Below are positions 15,987-24,231 of a stretch of DNA of 64,000 nucleotides, in pieces; within the stretch, counting starts at the first letter, position 1, and each line of letters starts with the position of its first letter. This DNA comes from Sphingomonas turrisvirgatae (GTDB taxonomy: Bacteria > Pseudomonadota > Alphaproteobacteria > Sphingomonadales > Sphingomonadaceae). The DNA is taken from assembly GCF_001721295.1 (NCBI RefSeq), contig NZ_MDDS01000013.1, forward strand, positions 62,001 to 126,000. Reading direction: 5' to 3'. The position numbers were made by a program, and so were the translations under genes. The notes beneath the pieces are model-generated. The model was not told the DNA's origin and did not search any database. It saw only the letters and a program-made list of their open reading frames with translations.

Positions 15987-17810
15987 TCACTCCACCGTGA
16001 CCGATTTCGCCAGATTGCGCGGCTGGTCCACATCCGTGCCCTTTGCGACCGCCACGTGGTAGGCGAGCAGTTGGACTGGCACGGCATAGACGATCGGTGC
16101 GATCAGCGGGTGGGCCGTGGGCATTTCGATCGTCGCCAGGCAGTTTTCGCCCGCAGCGGCGATGCCCTTGCGATCCGAGATCAGCACGACCTTGCCGCCA
16201 CGCGCTTGCACTTCCTGCATGTTGCTGACGGTCTTCTCGAACAGGGGTCCCGACGGTGCGATGACGATCACCGGCACATTCTCGTCGATCAGCGCGATCG
16301 GGCCGTGCTTCATCTCGCCGGCCGCATAGCCCTCGGCGTGGATATAGCTGATTTCCTTTAGCTTCAGCGCCCCTTCCAGCGCCAGCGGGTAATCCGTGCC
16401 CCGGCCCAGGTACAATACGTCCCGCGCGCCGGCGACCGCACCGGCCATCGCTTCGATCGCCTCGTCGCGGCTCAGCGCGTCGTTTAGCGCGGCGGGCGCC
16501 TCGGCGAGATGAACCACGATCTCGCGTTCTTCCTCGCTCGTCAGCCGCCCCTTCGCCTTGGCGAGGTTCGCGGCCAGCGCGGCCAGCACGGCAAGCTGGC
16601 AGGTAAACGCCTTGGTCGAAGCAACGCCGATTTCGGGACCGGCATGGGTCGGCAGCAGCAGATCGGCCTCACGCGCCATCGTGCTGGTCGGCACGTTGAC
16701 GACGGCGGCGATCGTCTGCCCCTCCGCCTTGGCGTGGCGCAGCGCGGCGAGCGTGTCGGCCGTCTCACCCGACTGGCTGATGACGATCATCAGTCCGCCC
16801 TCCTCCATCACCGGCGCGCGGTAGCGAAACTCGCTTGCCACATCGATATCCACCGCAACGCGCGCGAATTGCTCGAACCAGTATTTGGCGACCATCCCGG
16901 CATAGAAGCTGGTGCCGCACGCAACGATGGTGACTCGCTTGATCGTCGAAAGATCGAACTCCGGGATCGGCAGCGCGACCTTTTCTTCCAGCCGCTGGAG
17001 ATAGCCGCGCAGCGTCTGCGCGACGACGATCGGCTGTTCGTAGATTTCCTTCGCCATGAAGTGGCGGTGATTGCCCTTGTCGATCAGCTGGCCCGACGCG
17101 CCGGAGTTCACGATCGGGCGCTCGACCGGATCGTTCGCCTGGTCATAGACCTGCGTTCCCTCGCGAGTCAGCACGACCCAGTCGCCTTCTTCGAGATACG
17201 AGATGCGCTGCGTGAGCGGCGCCAGCGCCAGCGCGTCGGAGCCGAGATAGGTTTCGCCCTCGCCATAACCGACCACCAGCGGCGAACCCAGCCGTGCGCC
17301 GATCAGCATGTCGGGATGATCGCGGAACAGGATGGCCAGCGCGAACGCGCCGTGCAGGCGCGGCAGCACGGCTTTCACAGCCTCCACCGGCTGCAGCCCC
17401 GCCTCGATCTGCTCGCTCACCAGATGGCAGACGATTTCCGTGTCGGTTTCGCTCTCGAGATTGCGGCCGCGCGCGAGCAATTCCTCGCGCAGCGGCTTGA
17501 AGTTCTCGATGATCCCGTTGTGAACCAGCGCGACGTGGTCGGTCGCATGCGGGTGCGCATTGTTGGTCGTCGGACCGCCATGCGTCGCCCAGCGTGTGTG
17601 GGCGATCCCGGTCCATCCCGCCAGCGGGTTGGCCGCGAGCTCCTTGCCGAGATTGACGAGCTTGCCCGACGCTCGCCGGCGATCGATCGCACCGTCAACG
17701 ATGGTGGCGATGCCGGCCGAATCATAGCCGCGATATTCCAGCCGCTTGAGCCCATCGAGCAGCCGATCGGCAACATCGTCCTGACCCAGGATTCCGACGA
17801 TTCCACACAT
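15987..17810 (-). CDS. glmS: Glutamine--fructose-6-phosphate aminotransferase (isomerizing)
   Basis: A full-length 607-aa enzyme making glucosamine-6-phosphate from fructose-6-phosphate and glutamine, the first step to UDP-GlcNAc for peptidoglycan. The Ntn glutaminase nucleophile is C2 ('MCGIVGILG'). The two SIS sugar-isomerase domains follow ('TIVACGTSFYAG', 'MIVISQSGETADTL'), and the family C-terminus 'LAKSVTVE' is intact despite the island next to it. It is downstream of glmU and a small protein on the same strand, so a glmU-x-glmS transcription unit is likely. Confidence 0.97.
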   Translation of the reverse strand: MCGIVGILGQDDVADRLLDGLKRLEYRGYDSAGIATIVDGAIDRRRASGKLVNLGKELAANPLAGWTGIAHTRWATHGGPTTNNAHPHATDHVALVHNGIIENFKPLREELLARGRNLESETDTEIVCHLVSEQIEAGLQPVEAVKAVLPRLHGAFALAILFRDHPDMLIGARLGSPLVVGYGEGETYLGSDALALAPLTQRISYLEEGDWVVLTREGTQVYDQANDPVERPIVNSGASGQLIDKGNHRHFMAKEIYEQPIVVAQTLRGYLQRLEEKVALPIPEFDLSTIKRVTIVACGTSFYAGMVAKYWFEQFARVAVDIDVASEFRYRAPVMEEGGLMIVISQSGETADTLAALRHAKAEGQTIAAVVNVPTSTMAREADLLLPTHAGPEIGVASTKAFTCQLAVLAALAANLAKAKGRLTSEEEREIVVHLAEAPAALNDALSRDEAIEAMAGAVAGARDVLYLGRGTDYPLALEGALKLKEISYIHAEGYAAGEMKHGPIALIDENVPVIVIAPSGPLFEKTVSNMQEVQARGGKVVLISDRKGIAAAGENCLATIEMPTAHPLIAPIVYAVPVQLLAYHVAVAKGTDVDQPRNLAKSVTVE

Positions 17811-17855
17811 GAACGATTGCTTCCAGGTTAGAGAGTGTAGGGCACGCGCACCAAC

Positions 17856-18167
17856 TTAATGCGGGAAGTTGGTGTCGACGAAATGGCGGGTGAACTCGAC
17901 CGGGTCCGGGTCGCGACCCTGCGCGGCTCGGAACTTCGCGCCGCCTTTCTCCCAAACCTCGCGGATTGCGCCGGCCATGCCGGCGGGAAACTGCATGCGC
18001 TGCTCGACGATGGTTCGCCAGGCGCCCGTCGCACCGAACATCTTGTGGAACTCGGGCTCACGCGCCCTTAGGGCCGCATCGCTCTCTGCATCCAGCGCCC
18101 CGATCGCATCGAGCACATAGCTGTCGAGCAACTTGAGGAACGGCTTACCGGCATAAATGTCGCTCAT
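17856..18167 (-). CDS. Conserved small protein between glmU and glmS
   Basis: A 103-aa soluble, mostly helical protein (MSDIYAGKPFLKLLDSYVLD ... FTRHFVDTNFPH) without a domain I recognise. Its ATG overlaps the glmU stop (ATGA), so it is translationally coupled to glmU. glmS follows 45 bp downstream. Its position inside the amino-sugar operon suggests, but does not prove, a link to UDP-GlcNAc synthesis. Confidence 0.8.
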   Translation of the reverse strand: MSDIYAGKPFLKLLDSYVLDAIGALDAESDAALRAREPEFHKMFGATGAWRTIVEQRMQFPAGMAGAIREVWEKGGAKFRAAQGRDPDPVEFTRHFVDTNFPH

Positions 18168-19519
18168 TTGCCCTCCTTGCGCGCCGTCATCATGGCGCGG
18201 AACCGCTTTGCCCAGCCGGGCTTGGCCTGATGGGATGCGCGGACGATCGCCAGCGCATCCGCCTCGACATCCCGAGTCACCACCGAACCGGCGGCGACGA
18301 TCGCGCCCGCTCCGATGGCGACCGGCGCGACCAGCGCGCTATTGGATCCGATGAACGCCCCGGCGCCGATCGTCGTCCCGTATTTGAAGAAGCCATCGTA
18401 ATTGCAGGTGATCGTGCCCGCGCCGATGTTCGCGCCGGGTCCTATTTCGACGTCGCCGAGGTAAGTCAGGTGGTTCGCCTTCGCCCCCTTGCCCAGCACC
18501 GCCTTCTTCATCTCGACGAAATTGCCGACATGCGCGCCCTCACCCACCACCGCGCCGGGGCGCAGACGAGCATAGGGACCGACCGTCGCCCCGGTGGCGA
18601 TGCTGGCGCCCTCGACATGGCTGAACGCTCGGATCGTCGCGCCATCCGCAACGCTCACGCCCGGGCCGAACACCACATTGGGTTCAATCGTCACGTCGCG
18701 CCCGATCTGCGTGTCATGCGCGAACCAGACCGTCTCAGGCGCGGTCAGCGTCGCGCCGTCCGCCATGGCCTGAGCCCGACGGGCCAGTTGCCACTGCAGC
18801 TCCAGCGCGGCGAGTTCGGCGCGGCTGTTGACGCCGGTGACTTCGACGGCATCGGTCTCGATCACCGCCGATTTGCGGCCGTCCTGCGCGGCAAGCATGA
18901 CGATGTCGGGCAGATAATATTCCCCCGCCGCATTGTCGTTGCCAACGCGCGACAGCAGCGCGAACAGGTCACCCGATCGCACGGCCATCAACCCGGAATT
19001 GCACAGCGTCTCGGCCCGCTCCGCCTCGGTCGCATCCTTATATTCGACCATCTTGGCGATCTGCCCGTCGCTTGTCGCGATGATGCGGCCATAGGCACCG
19101 GGGTCCGCAGGCCGGAAGCCTAGCACGACGGCGGCCGGTGCGTCCGCACGATGCAGCCGCTCGATCATTCGCTCCATCGTCGCACTGCTGACCAGTGGAA
19201 CGTCGCCATACAGGATCAGCACGTCGCCCGTGAAGCCGTCCAGCGCCGCCTCTGCCTGCGCGACGGCGTGACCGGTGCCAAGCTGCTCGGCCTGATCCGC
19301 CGTCGCGACGCCATGTGGCGCGACCGCCGCCTCGACCTGCTCGCGCCGCGCTCCCACCACCACCACGGTCCGCTCCGGCGAAAGTTGCGCGACCGAGGCG
19401 GTCAGGTGCAACAGCATCGGCCGACCCGCGATCGGATGCAGCACCTTGTGCGTGTCGGACTTCATGCGCGTGCCGCTGCCGGCGGCCAGGATGATCGCGG
19501 CGACTGGACGGGTGGACAT
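18164..19519 (-). CDS. glmU: Bifunctional GlcN-1-P acetyltransferase / GlcNAc-1-P uridylyltransferase
   Basis: A 451-aa enzyme catalysing the last two steps to UDP-GlcNAc. The N-terminal nucleotidyltransferase has 'LAAGSGTRMKSDTHKVLH' and the product loop 'LYGDVPLV'. The C-terminal half is a left-handed beta helix of hexapeptide repeats ending 'GAGAIVAAGSVVTRDV', with the acetyltransferase residues in 'YLGDVEIG'. The start at 19519 gives MSTRPVAAIILAAG; the longer frame to 19762 overlaps gph and is not coding. It is divergent from gph. Confidence 0.96.
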   Translation of the reverse strand: MSTRPVAAIILAAGSGTRMKSDTHKVLHPIAGRPMLLHLTASVAQLSPERTVVVVGARREQVEAAVAPHGVATADQAEQLGTGHAVAQAEAALDGFTGDVLILYGDVPLVSSATMERMIERLHRADAPAAVVLGFRPADPGAYGRIIATSDGQIAKMVEYKDATEAERAETLCNSGLMAVRSGDLFALLSRVGNDNAAGEYYLPDIVMLAAQDGRKSAVIETDAVEVTGVNSRAELAALELQWQLARRAQAMADGATLTAPETVWFAHDTQIGRDVTIEPNVVFGPGVSVADGATIRAFSHVEGASIATGATVGPYARLRPGAVVGEGAHVGNFVEMKKAVLGKGAKANHLTYLGDVEIGPGANIGAGTITCNYDGFFKYGTTIGAGAFIGSNSALVAPVAIGAGAIVAAGSVVTRDVEADALAIVRASHQAKPGWAKRFRAMMTARKEGK

Positions 19520-19595
19520 CGAAAACTCCCCTCGGGGGCACGCCCCTGCCACGAAGCGGTTGCCAATTCCATAGCGCTGCGGGCATCTGCATGCG

Positions 19596-20288
19596 ATGGA
19601 CCGCTTTCCTTTCGATATCGTCGGCTTCGACCTCGACGGCACCTTGCTGGACACGAGCGGCGATCTGCTTGCGGCGACGAACCACGCGCTGGGGCTGGCG
19701 GGACGGCCCTTGCTTGGGCCGGAGCGGATCAAGACGATGATCGGCGGCGGCGCCAAGAACATGCTGAAGCAGGGGCTGACCGAATCGGGCGGCTATGACG
19801 AGGCAGTGATGGCGCGCGTCTATCCCGAGTTGCTCGCCTTCTATGGCGAGAACCTGGCCAATCACAGCCGGCCGTTCGAAGGCGCGCTCGAAACGTTGGA
19901 CGAGCTCGATCGACGCGGCACTAGGGTCGCGGTCGTCACCAACAAGTTCGAGCGCTTCGCCGTGCGGCTGCTGCGCGAACTGGGCCTCGACCACCGTTTC
20001 GCAGCAATCATCGGTGGCGATACGATGGGCAGGGGCAATTCAAAGCCTTCTCCTGCCCCGATCCACGAGATGATCGCGCGTTGTCGCGCCTTGGGCAGCG
20101 GCGGGCGTGCGGCGTTTGTCGGCGACTCGATCTACGACATCCTGTCCGCCCGGAATGCCGGCATCCCCAGCGTCGCAGTGAGCTTCGGCTTCCTGATGCA
20201 GCCGGTCGAGGAATTGGGCGCCGACGCGGTAATCGACAGCTATGCCCAATTGATCCCGACACTCAGCCGACTGGGCGGCGCTATCTAG
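19596..20288 (+). CDS. gph: HAD hydrolase, phosphoglycolate phosphatase type
   Basis: A 230-aa HAD-superfamily phosphatase with motif I D12-x-D14-G-T ('GFDLDGTLLDT'), motif II 'VVTNK', a conserved Lys ('SKPSP') and motif IV 'FVGDSIYD'. The cap domain after motif I and overall length fit the Gph family, which removes 2-phosphoglycolate from DNA repair and other sources. The exact substrate cannot be fixed from sequence. It is divergent from glmU; its end overlaps the convergent nucleotidyltransferase gene by 8 bp. Confidence 0.85.
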   Translation: MDRFPFDIVGFDLDGTLLDTSGDLLAATNHALGLAGRPLLGPERIKTMIGGGAKNMLKQGLTESGGYDEAVMARVYPELLAFYGENLANHSRPFEGALETLDELDRRGTRVAVVTNKFERFAVRLLRELGLDHRFAAIIGGDTMGRGNSKPSPAPIHEMIARCRALGSGGRAAFVGDSIYDILSARNAGIPSVAVSFGFLMQPVEELGADAVIDSYAQLIPTLSRLGGAI

Positions 20289-21285
20289 CTTCCTTGTCTT
20301 TCCGCCACTTCGTCCACAGGTGCCGCGCCAGCATGAGCGGCGGCATCCTCAGCCAGTGACCGCGCAGGTAGAAGGCAAGTTCGATCAGCTTGCGCGTCGG
20401 CTGGCCCCAGCCATCCCGCGCCAGCAAGCGGCGGACATACAGCCGGTCGGCAACGGTCAGCCTCCCACCGTCGCCGAACAGATGCGCCGATAGCCGCAGC
20501 GCGCGTTGAACCTCGCGCGTCAGCCCATGCTGCGCGGCGCAGGCGGCGAGGCGATCCAGGAATGTGGCGTCCTCGCCAAATTCGTCCAGCAGGCAGCGGA
20601 TGTCCCACAGGTTGCGCAAGCCGCCCTGCAGATCGCCGTCTGCCAACAGATGCGCGGCGGCATGGACGATCATCCCCTCCGGCGGCAGCACGAACAGCCC
20701 GTTGCTCAGCGCAACGCGGCTGTCGATCAGCGCCGCCGCGTCGGGGGTGATCCGCGCGGTCAGCGGTAGGATCGTGTGGTGCACGTCGATCATTCGGTCG
20801 CGCTCGTGATGGATGAGCGGCGGCAGCTCGTGCATCCAGCGGCGGTAATAGATGTCATCATAGGGATCGGGCTTCACCCACTCCCACCCCGCCGTCAGCA
20901 GCGCCGACTCAGCCTCGTCAATGCGATCGCGCGGCACGAGGATGTCGAGGTCGCCGATTTGACGCCCCTGCCCTGCCGACAGGCCGGTCGCGACGAATGC
21001 CGTCCCCTTGAGCAACACGACCGGGATGCCAGCGGGTCCCAGCGCGCGGCGCGCCATCTCTGCCTCCCATAGCGCGGCGGTACGCCCGTGCTCGGCGGCA
21101 GCCCGGGCATCGGCCAGAATCCCGCATGCCGCCGCAGGCTTCGCCAGCCCATCCAGCCGCCAGGCGAGTGAGCCGATCAGCTGCTCGGCCCGCGCCACGC
21201 CAAGCAACGCGGTCCACCCGGCAGCATCGAGCCGCTCGGCCCTCGCCGGGTCGCGCAGCACGGCGGCAAGCAGCGCACCGCTCAT
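20281..21285 (-). CDS. Nucleotidyltransferase family protein (PadeN-like)
   Basis: A 334-aa protein of the nucleotidyltransferase family PF14907. The metal site is D112-x-D114 in 'QIGDLDILVP', preceded by 'VVLLKGTAF' (about 89-97). It is followed by a helical C-terminal half with 'HAAAHLL' and 'WDIRCLLDE'. Related proteins sit in lasso-peptide and other RiPP-like clusters beside HPr-kinase homologues. Its start overlaps the kinase stop (ATGA), so it is the last gene of a coupled operon. Possible role: nucleotidylation of a phosphorylated peptide or small molecule; the substrate is unknown. Confidence 0.82.
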   Translation of the reverse strand: MSGALLAAVLRDPARAERLDAAGWTALLGVARAEQLIGSLAWRLDGLAKPAAACGILADARAAAEHGRTAALWEAEMARRALGPAGIPVVLLKGTAFVATGLSAGQGRQIGDLDILVPRDRIDEAESALLTAGWEWVKPDPYDDIYYRRWMHELPPLIHHERDRMIDVHHTILPLTARITPDAAALIDSRVALSNGLFVLPPEGMIVHAAAHLLADGDLQGGLRNLWDIRCLLDEFGEDATFLDRLAACAAQHGLTREVQRALRLSAHLFGDGGRLTVADRLYVRRLLARDGWGQPTRKLIELAFYLRGHWLRMPPLMLARHLWTKWRKDKEAR

Positions 21286-22139
21286 GCAAGCGCATCCCAC
21301 AGCCGTTCCACGCTCGCCAGCGCGCTCGTCGTATCGGGATAGTCGATCGCGCGTGCCGGGATGCTCCGCACCAGCGTCGCCAGCGCATCGAACCCCGGCT
21401 CGGCCAAGGCGACATAATTGGTCGAGGCCTGCGTCAATCGCACGAAGCACTCGCTCGCCGGCACTGTTCGCTCAGCAGCATCGAACCCGAAATTCGGGAA
21501 CAGCAGCAGCGCAGGCCTGGCCGGCCGATCCATCGCCGCGATGGCACGTGCGTCGGGCACCAGATGTCGGATCGTGCCCTTTGGCGTGTCCGTCAGCATC
21601 GGTCCCCAGCGTCCCTCCGGCGCAGCGCGCGCCATCACCGCGATCGCTTCATTCTTCAGGCTGATCAGGCGGGGAAAGCCATGCGCCATGCCCGTCGCGG
21701 GATCGATCAGCACGAACTCGTCGCCCAGCAGGCGCCACCCCCGCGTCATCAGCAATGCCGCCAGCGTCGATTTGCCCGCCCCCGACTCGCCGGTCATGAG
21801 CAACGCCTTGCCATCCCTCTCCACGCCCGATGCGTGGAGCAACAAGTACCGGCGCTGTCCCAGCGCCATTTGCAGGTTCATGCCCATTTCGGCGGCGAGT
21901 AGTCCCTGCGCCAGCGGCAGCGGGGCGGATTCCGGCAGGACGAAGTCGCCCGCGATATGCACCGAGGGCCGCACCCAGCGCCGCCATGGCCGCGCAGCGA
22001 ACAAGCGAACGTTGAAGTCGGGAATGTCGGGCTGCGGATAATCGCGATAGAGTTCGTTCAACGTCGCCACGGGCGCGCGCCAGTCGCTACCCACTCGAAA
22101 ACCGACCGGCCCGATCCGCAGCATCGTCGAATGGCGCAT
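21282..22139 (-). CDS. HprK-related kinase A
   Basis: A 285-aa kinase related to the catalytic domain of HPr kinase/phosphorylase. It has a P-loop 'GESGAGKST' (117-125), an upstream conserved His in 'LLLHASGVERDG' (about 99-110) and the acidic strand 'LLGDEFVLID' (138-146). It lacks the N-terminal domain of true HprK, and no PTS HPr gene is nearby. Homologues in RiPP clusters (for example the kinase of the paeninodin lasso-peptide cluster) phosphorylate a peptide Ser. Overlaps of 3-4 bp with both neighbours show a tight operon with the PqqD-like and nucleotidyltransferase genes. Confidence 0.85.
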   Translation of the reverse strand: MRHSTMLRIGPVGFRVGSDWRAPVATLNELYRDYPQPDIPDFNVRLFAARPWRRWVRPSVHIAGDFVLPESAPLPLAQGLLAAEMGMNLQMALGQRRYLLLHASGVERDGKALLMTGESGAGKSTLAALLMTRGWRLLGDEFVLIDPATGMAHGFPRLISLKNEAIAVMARAAPEGRWGPMLTDTPKGTIRHLVPDARAIAAMDRPARPALLLFPNFGFDAAERTVPASECFVRLTQASTNYVALAEPGFDALATLVRSIPARAIDYPDTTSALASVERLWDALA

Positions 22140-22408
22140 CAGACCTGCTCGACCAGCCCGGCTTGGGTCAACTCGCCCAGACGAGCTGCCAGCGCTGCCC
22201 TATCGGGATCGATCAGATCGTGCGCCGCAGCCAGCGCGGCAAGCGCCTCGTCCAGCGTGAGCGTTTGATTGTCCAGCGCCGCGATCAGCTCGGGAACCGG
22301 TGAATCCACGACGTGGGTGATGCCGGACGTGCGGTGATAGATCAGGGTCAGGCTATCGAGCGGCTCGATCCGAAGCGTCGCGGCCGGCGCGGCGCGATAG
22401 CGATGCAC
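22139..22408 (-). CDS. PqqD-family peptide chaperone of the HPr-rel-A system
   Basis: An 89-aa protein starting at GTG. It has the PqqD/RiPP-recognition-element layout: 'LIYHRTSGITHVVDSPVPEL' strands, then two or three helices ('LTLDEALAALAA', 'RLGELTQAGLVEQ'). PqqD-like domains bind leader peptides and hand them to tailoring enzymes. Its stop overlaps the kinase start (ATGA). It follows the Tat-protein gene by only 6 bp. I recall that such proteins are annotated as 'HPr-rel-A system PqqD family peptide chaperone', which fits this neighbourhood. Confidence 0.82.
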   Translation of the reverse strand: MHRYRAAPAATLRIEPLDSLTLIYHRTSGITHVVDSPVPELIAALDNQTLTLDEALAALAAAHDLIDPDRAALAARLGELTQAGLVEQV

Positions 22409-22414
22409 GCGTAA

Positions 22415-22822
22415 TTACCCGCGCGGCATTTGAAGCGATGCGAAGCAGGTGAACCCGCTCGTGCCGCGCTGCAACCGGCGGATATAGTTGGTATAGGCGC
22501 GGCTCTGCTCATAGGTGGTGCCTGGCAGGCTCGAGCCGTTGAGCGCCCGCTTCACCTCTTCACCGGTGAACGCGCGTCCGGCGGCGGGAAACGCACCCTG
22601 CGTACCCGGGGGCACCAACGTACCGTCCGCGGCGATGTAATTGCCTGCCCGGCCAGCATCCGGAACCGGAATCTCGCAATTGAGTACCGAACCCGCCGTT
22701 TGCGCCAGCGCGGGCTTGATCGACACGATCGCCGACGCGCTCGCCGCGCCGAGCATCAGCGCGCGACGACTGGGTCCCTTGCCCTTCGGGGCATCATCCG
22801 GTGGAGGCGTGGTATCGGTCAT
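22415..22822 (-). CDS. Tat-exported small protein, first gene of HprK/PqqD operon
   Basis: A 135-aa protein with a twin-arginine signal: 'GPSRRALMLGAASA' with R19-R20, a hydrophobic core and an AxA-type site after 'KPALA' (about residue 40). The mature part of about 95 residues has two Cys (C49, C126), many Ser/Thr/Tyr and the end 'CFASLQMPRG'. No known domain. It is the first gene of the four-gene operon, so it may be the substrate of the PqqD-like protein and kinase or simply an exported partner. Start at 22822; the longer frame to 22933 overlaps phoR. Confidence 0.72.
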   Translation of the reverse strand: MTDTTPPPDDAPKGKGPSRRALMLGAASASAIVSIKPALAQTAGSVLNCEIPVPDAGRAGNYIAADGTLVPPGTQGAFPAAGRAFTGEEVKRALNGSSLPGTTYEQSRAYTNYIRRLQRGTSGFTCFASLQMPRG

Positions 22823-22914
22823 CGTTCCATCCCTGCCAGACTTGCCTTTCATAAAGGTGAATCTTGCGCAACCCGCTATCGCGCCGGCAAGATCATCGGT
22901 TAGACGGGGCTGCG

Positions 22915-24117
22915 ATGCCACGCTTCGCTGCACCCAGAACGGTTTTCGGTATCTTACTGATGCTGATCACGGCCGGCTCTGTCGGATTGGCGGGCGGGAT
23001 CGAAGCTGCCGGCATCGCCGCCATCGGCCTTGTCGTCATGTTGCTGATCGCCGCGCCCCCGACGGAGCCGGAACGTATCGCTGCTGCTATACCCGATAGC
23101 GACGACGTCGCCGTTGCCGATGTGATTGATGCGATTTTCGAGCCGGTGCTGCTGATCGCCGACAATCGCGTTGCCGCCGCCAACCGCGCCGGACGCGCCT
23201 TGCTGGGCGAACATATACTGGGGGAGGATGTTCGCGTCGCGATCCGACACCCTGCCGCGGCCGAACGATTGCTGGAAGGCGAAAACGTGGAATCCCCGGC
23301 ACCGCTTCATCTCGCCGGGCTGGGCAGCCGCGACCAGCATTGGGAGATGCGCATCCACGCCCTTCCGCGCGGCCAGCGGATCGTTCACTTGTCCGACCGC
23401 ACGGGCAGCCATGCCGCCGACCGTATTCGAGTGGATTTCGTCGCCAATGCCAGCCACGAGCTGCGCACCCCGCTCGCTTCGATCCTTGGGTTCATCGAAA
23501 CGTTGGAGGACGCGGCCGACGATCCTGAGACCAGCGCGCGATTCCTGAAGGTCATGGATGCCGAGGCGCGGCGCATGCAGCGCCTGATCGACGACCTGAT
23601 GTCGCTCTCGCGGATCGAGGCGGAGAAATATCGTGCGCCTGATGATTCGGTCGATCTCGGCACGCTCGCGCAGGAAGTCCGGACCGAGCTTGCCGCCACA
23701 TCGCCCCGGCGTGCGGCGGATATCGCGATCGAACTGGGCGATGCGCCGCCGGTGCGGGGCGATCGGGTGCAGCTGTCGCAGCTTCTTCACAATATTATCG
23801 GCAATGCCATGAAGTACGGCCGCGACGGCTCCCCTGTCCGGGTCACGCTGCGCCGCTCGAGTGAGACGATGTTGTGCCTCTGCGTCAGCGACGAGAGCGA
23901 GGGGATCGGCCCTGAACACCTGCCGCGCCTGACCGAACGCTTCTACCGCGTCGATTCGAGCCGCAGTCGCGCGGCTGGGGGCACCGGCCTTGGCCTGGCG
24001 ATCGTCAAGCATATCGTGGAACGGCATCGCGGCCGGTTGGACATAGCCAGCACCGTCGGCCAGGGAACGACCGTCACGATCCTGCTACCGCTCGCGACAC
24101 CTTCTGAACCGGTGTAA
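22915..24117 (+). CDS. phoR: Phosphate regulon sensor histidine kinase PhoR
   Basis: A 400-aa membrane histidine kinase. Two TM helices lie at about residues 8-45, followed by a PAS-like segment (about 65-160). The HisKA box is 'VANASHELRTPLASILGF' and the ATPase domain has the N box 'HNIIGNAMKYG' and G2 box 'GGTGLGLAIVKHIVE'. The G1 box reads 'DESEGIG' instead of the usual DxGxGI. PhoR senses phosphate state through PstSCAB-PhoU and phosphorylates PhoB. It heads the run phoR-pstSCAB-phoU-phoB. Start at 22915 chosen because the upstream extension is not hydrophobic. Confidence 0.93.
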   Translation: MPRFAAPRTVFGILLMLITAGSVGLAGGIEAAGIAAIGLVVMLLIAAPPTEPERIAAAIPDSDDVAVADVIDAIFEPVLLIADNRVAAANRAGRALLGEHILGEDVRVAIRHPAAAERLLEGENVESPAPLHLAGLGSRDQHWEMRIHALPRGQRIVHLSDRTGSHAADRIRVDFVANASHELRTPLASILGFIETLEDAADDPETSARFLKVMDAEARRMQRLIDDLMSLSRIEAEKYRAPDDSVDLGTLAQEVRTELAATSPRRAADIAIELGDAPPVRGDRVQLSQLLHNIIGNAMKYGRDGSPVRVTLRRSSETMLCLCVSDESEGIGPEHLPRLTERFYRVDSSRSRAAGGTGLGLAIVKHIVERHRGRLDIASTVGQGTTVTILLPLATPSEPV

Positions 24118-24133
24118 CATTAACGACCCGCCG

Positions 24134-24151
24134 CTGTCATAATTGGGTAAC
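24134..24151 (+). promoter_or_regulatory. Candidate Pho box upstream of pstS
   Basis: CTGTCAT (24134-24140), AATT, then GGGTAAC (24145-24151). The first half is an exact match to the PhoB half-site; the second half matches only 3 of 7. It lies 92 bp before the pstS ATG, a suitable place for PhoB control of pstSCAB. Confidence 0.4.
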
Positions 24152-24231
24152 GCAATTGCAACAGAGGCCCGGCGACGGGGCCGGCTCCCCGCTCTTTGCG
24201 ACCCGCAAGGACAAGGCCGTGGGAGTTTCGG

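Noticed and set aside
15611-16000. 129-aa plus-strand frame at the right end of the island
   Set aside because: It crosses attR and the glmS stop codon, has no domain, no good ribosome site and odd composition.
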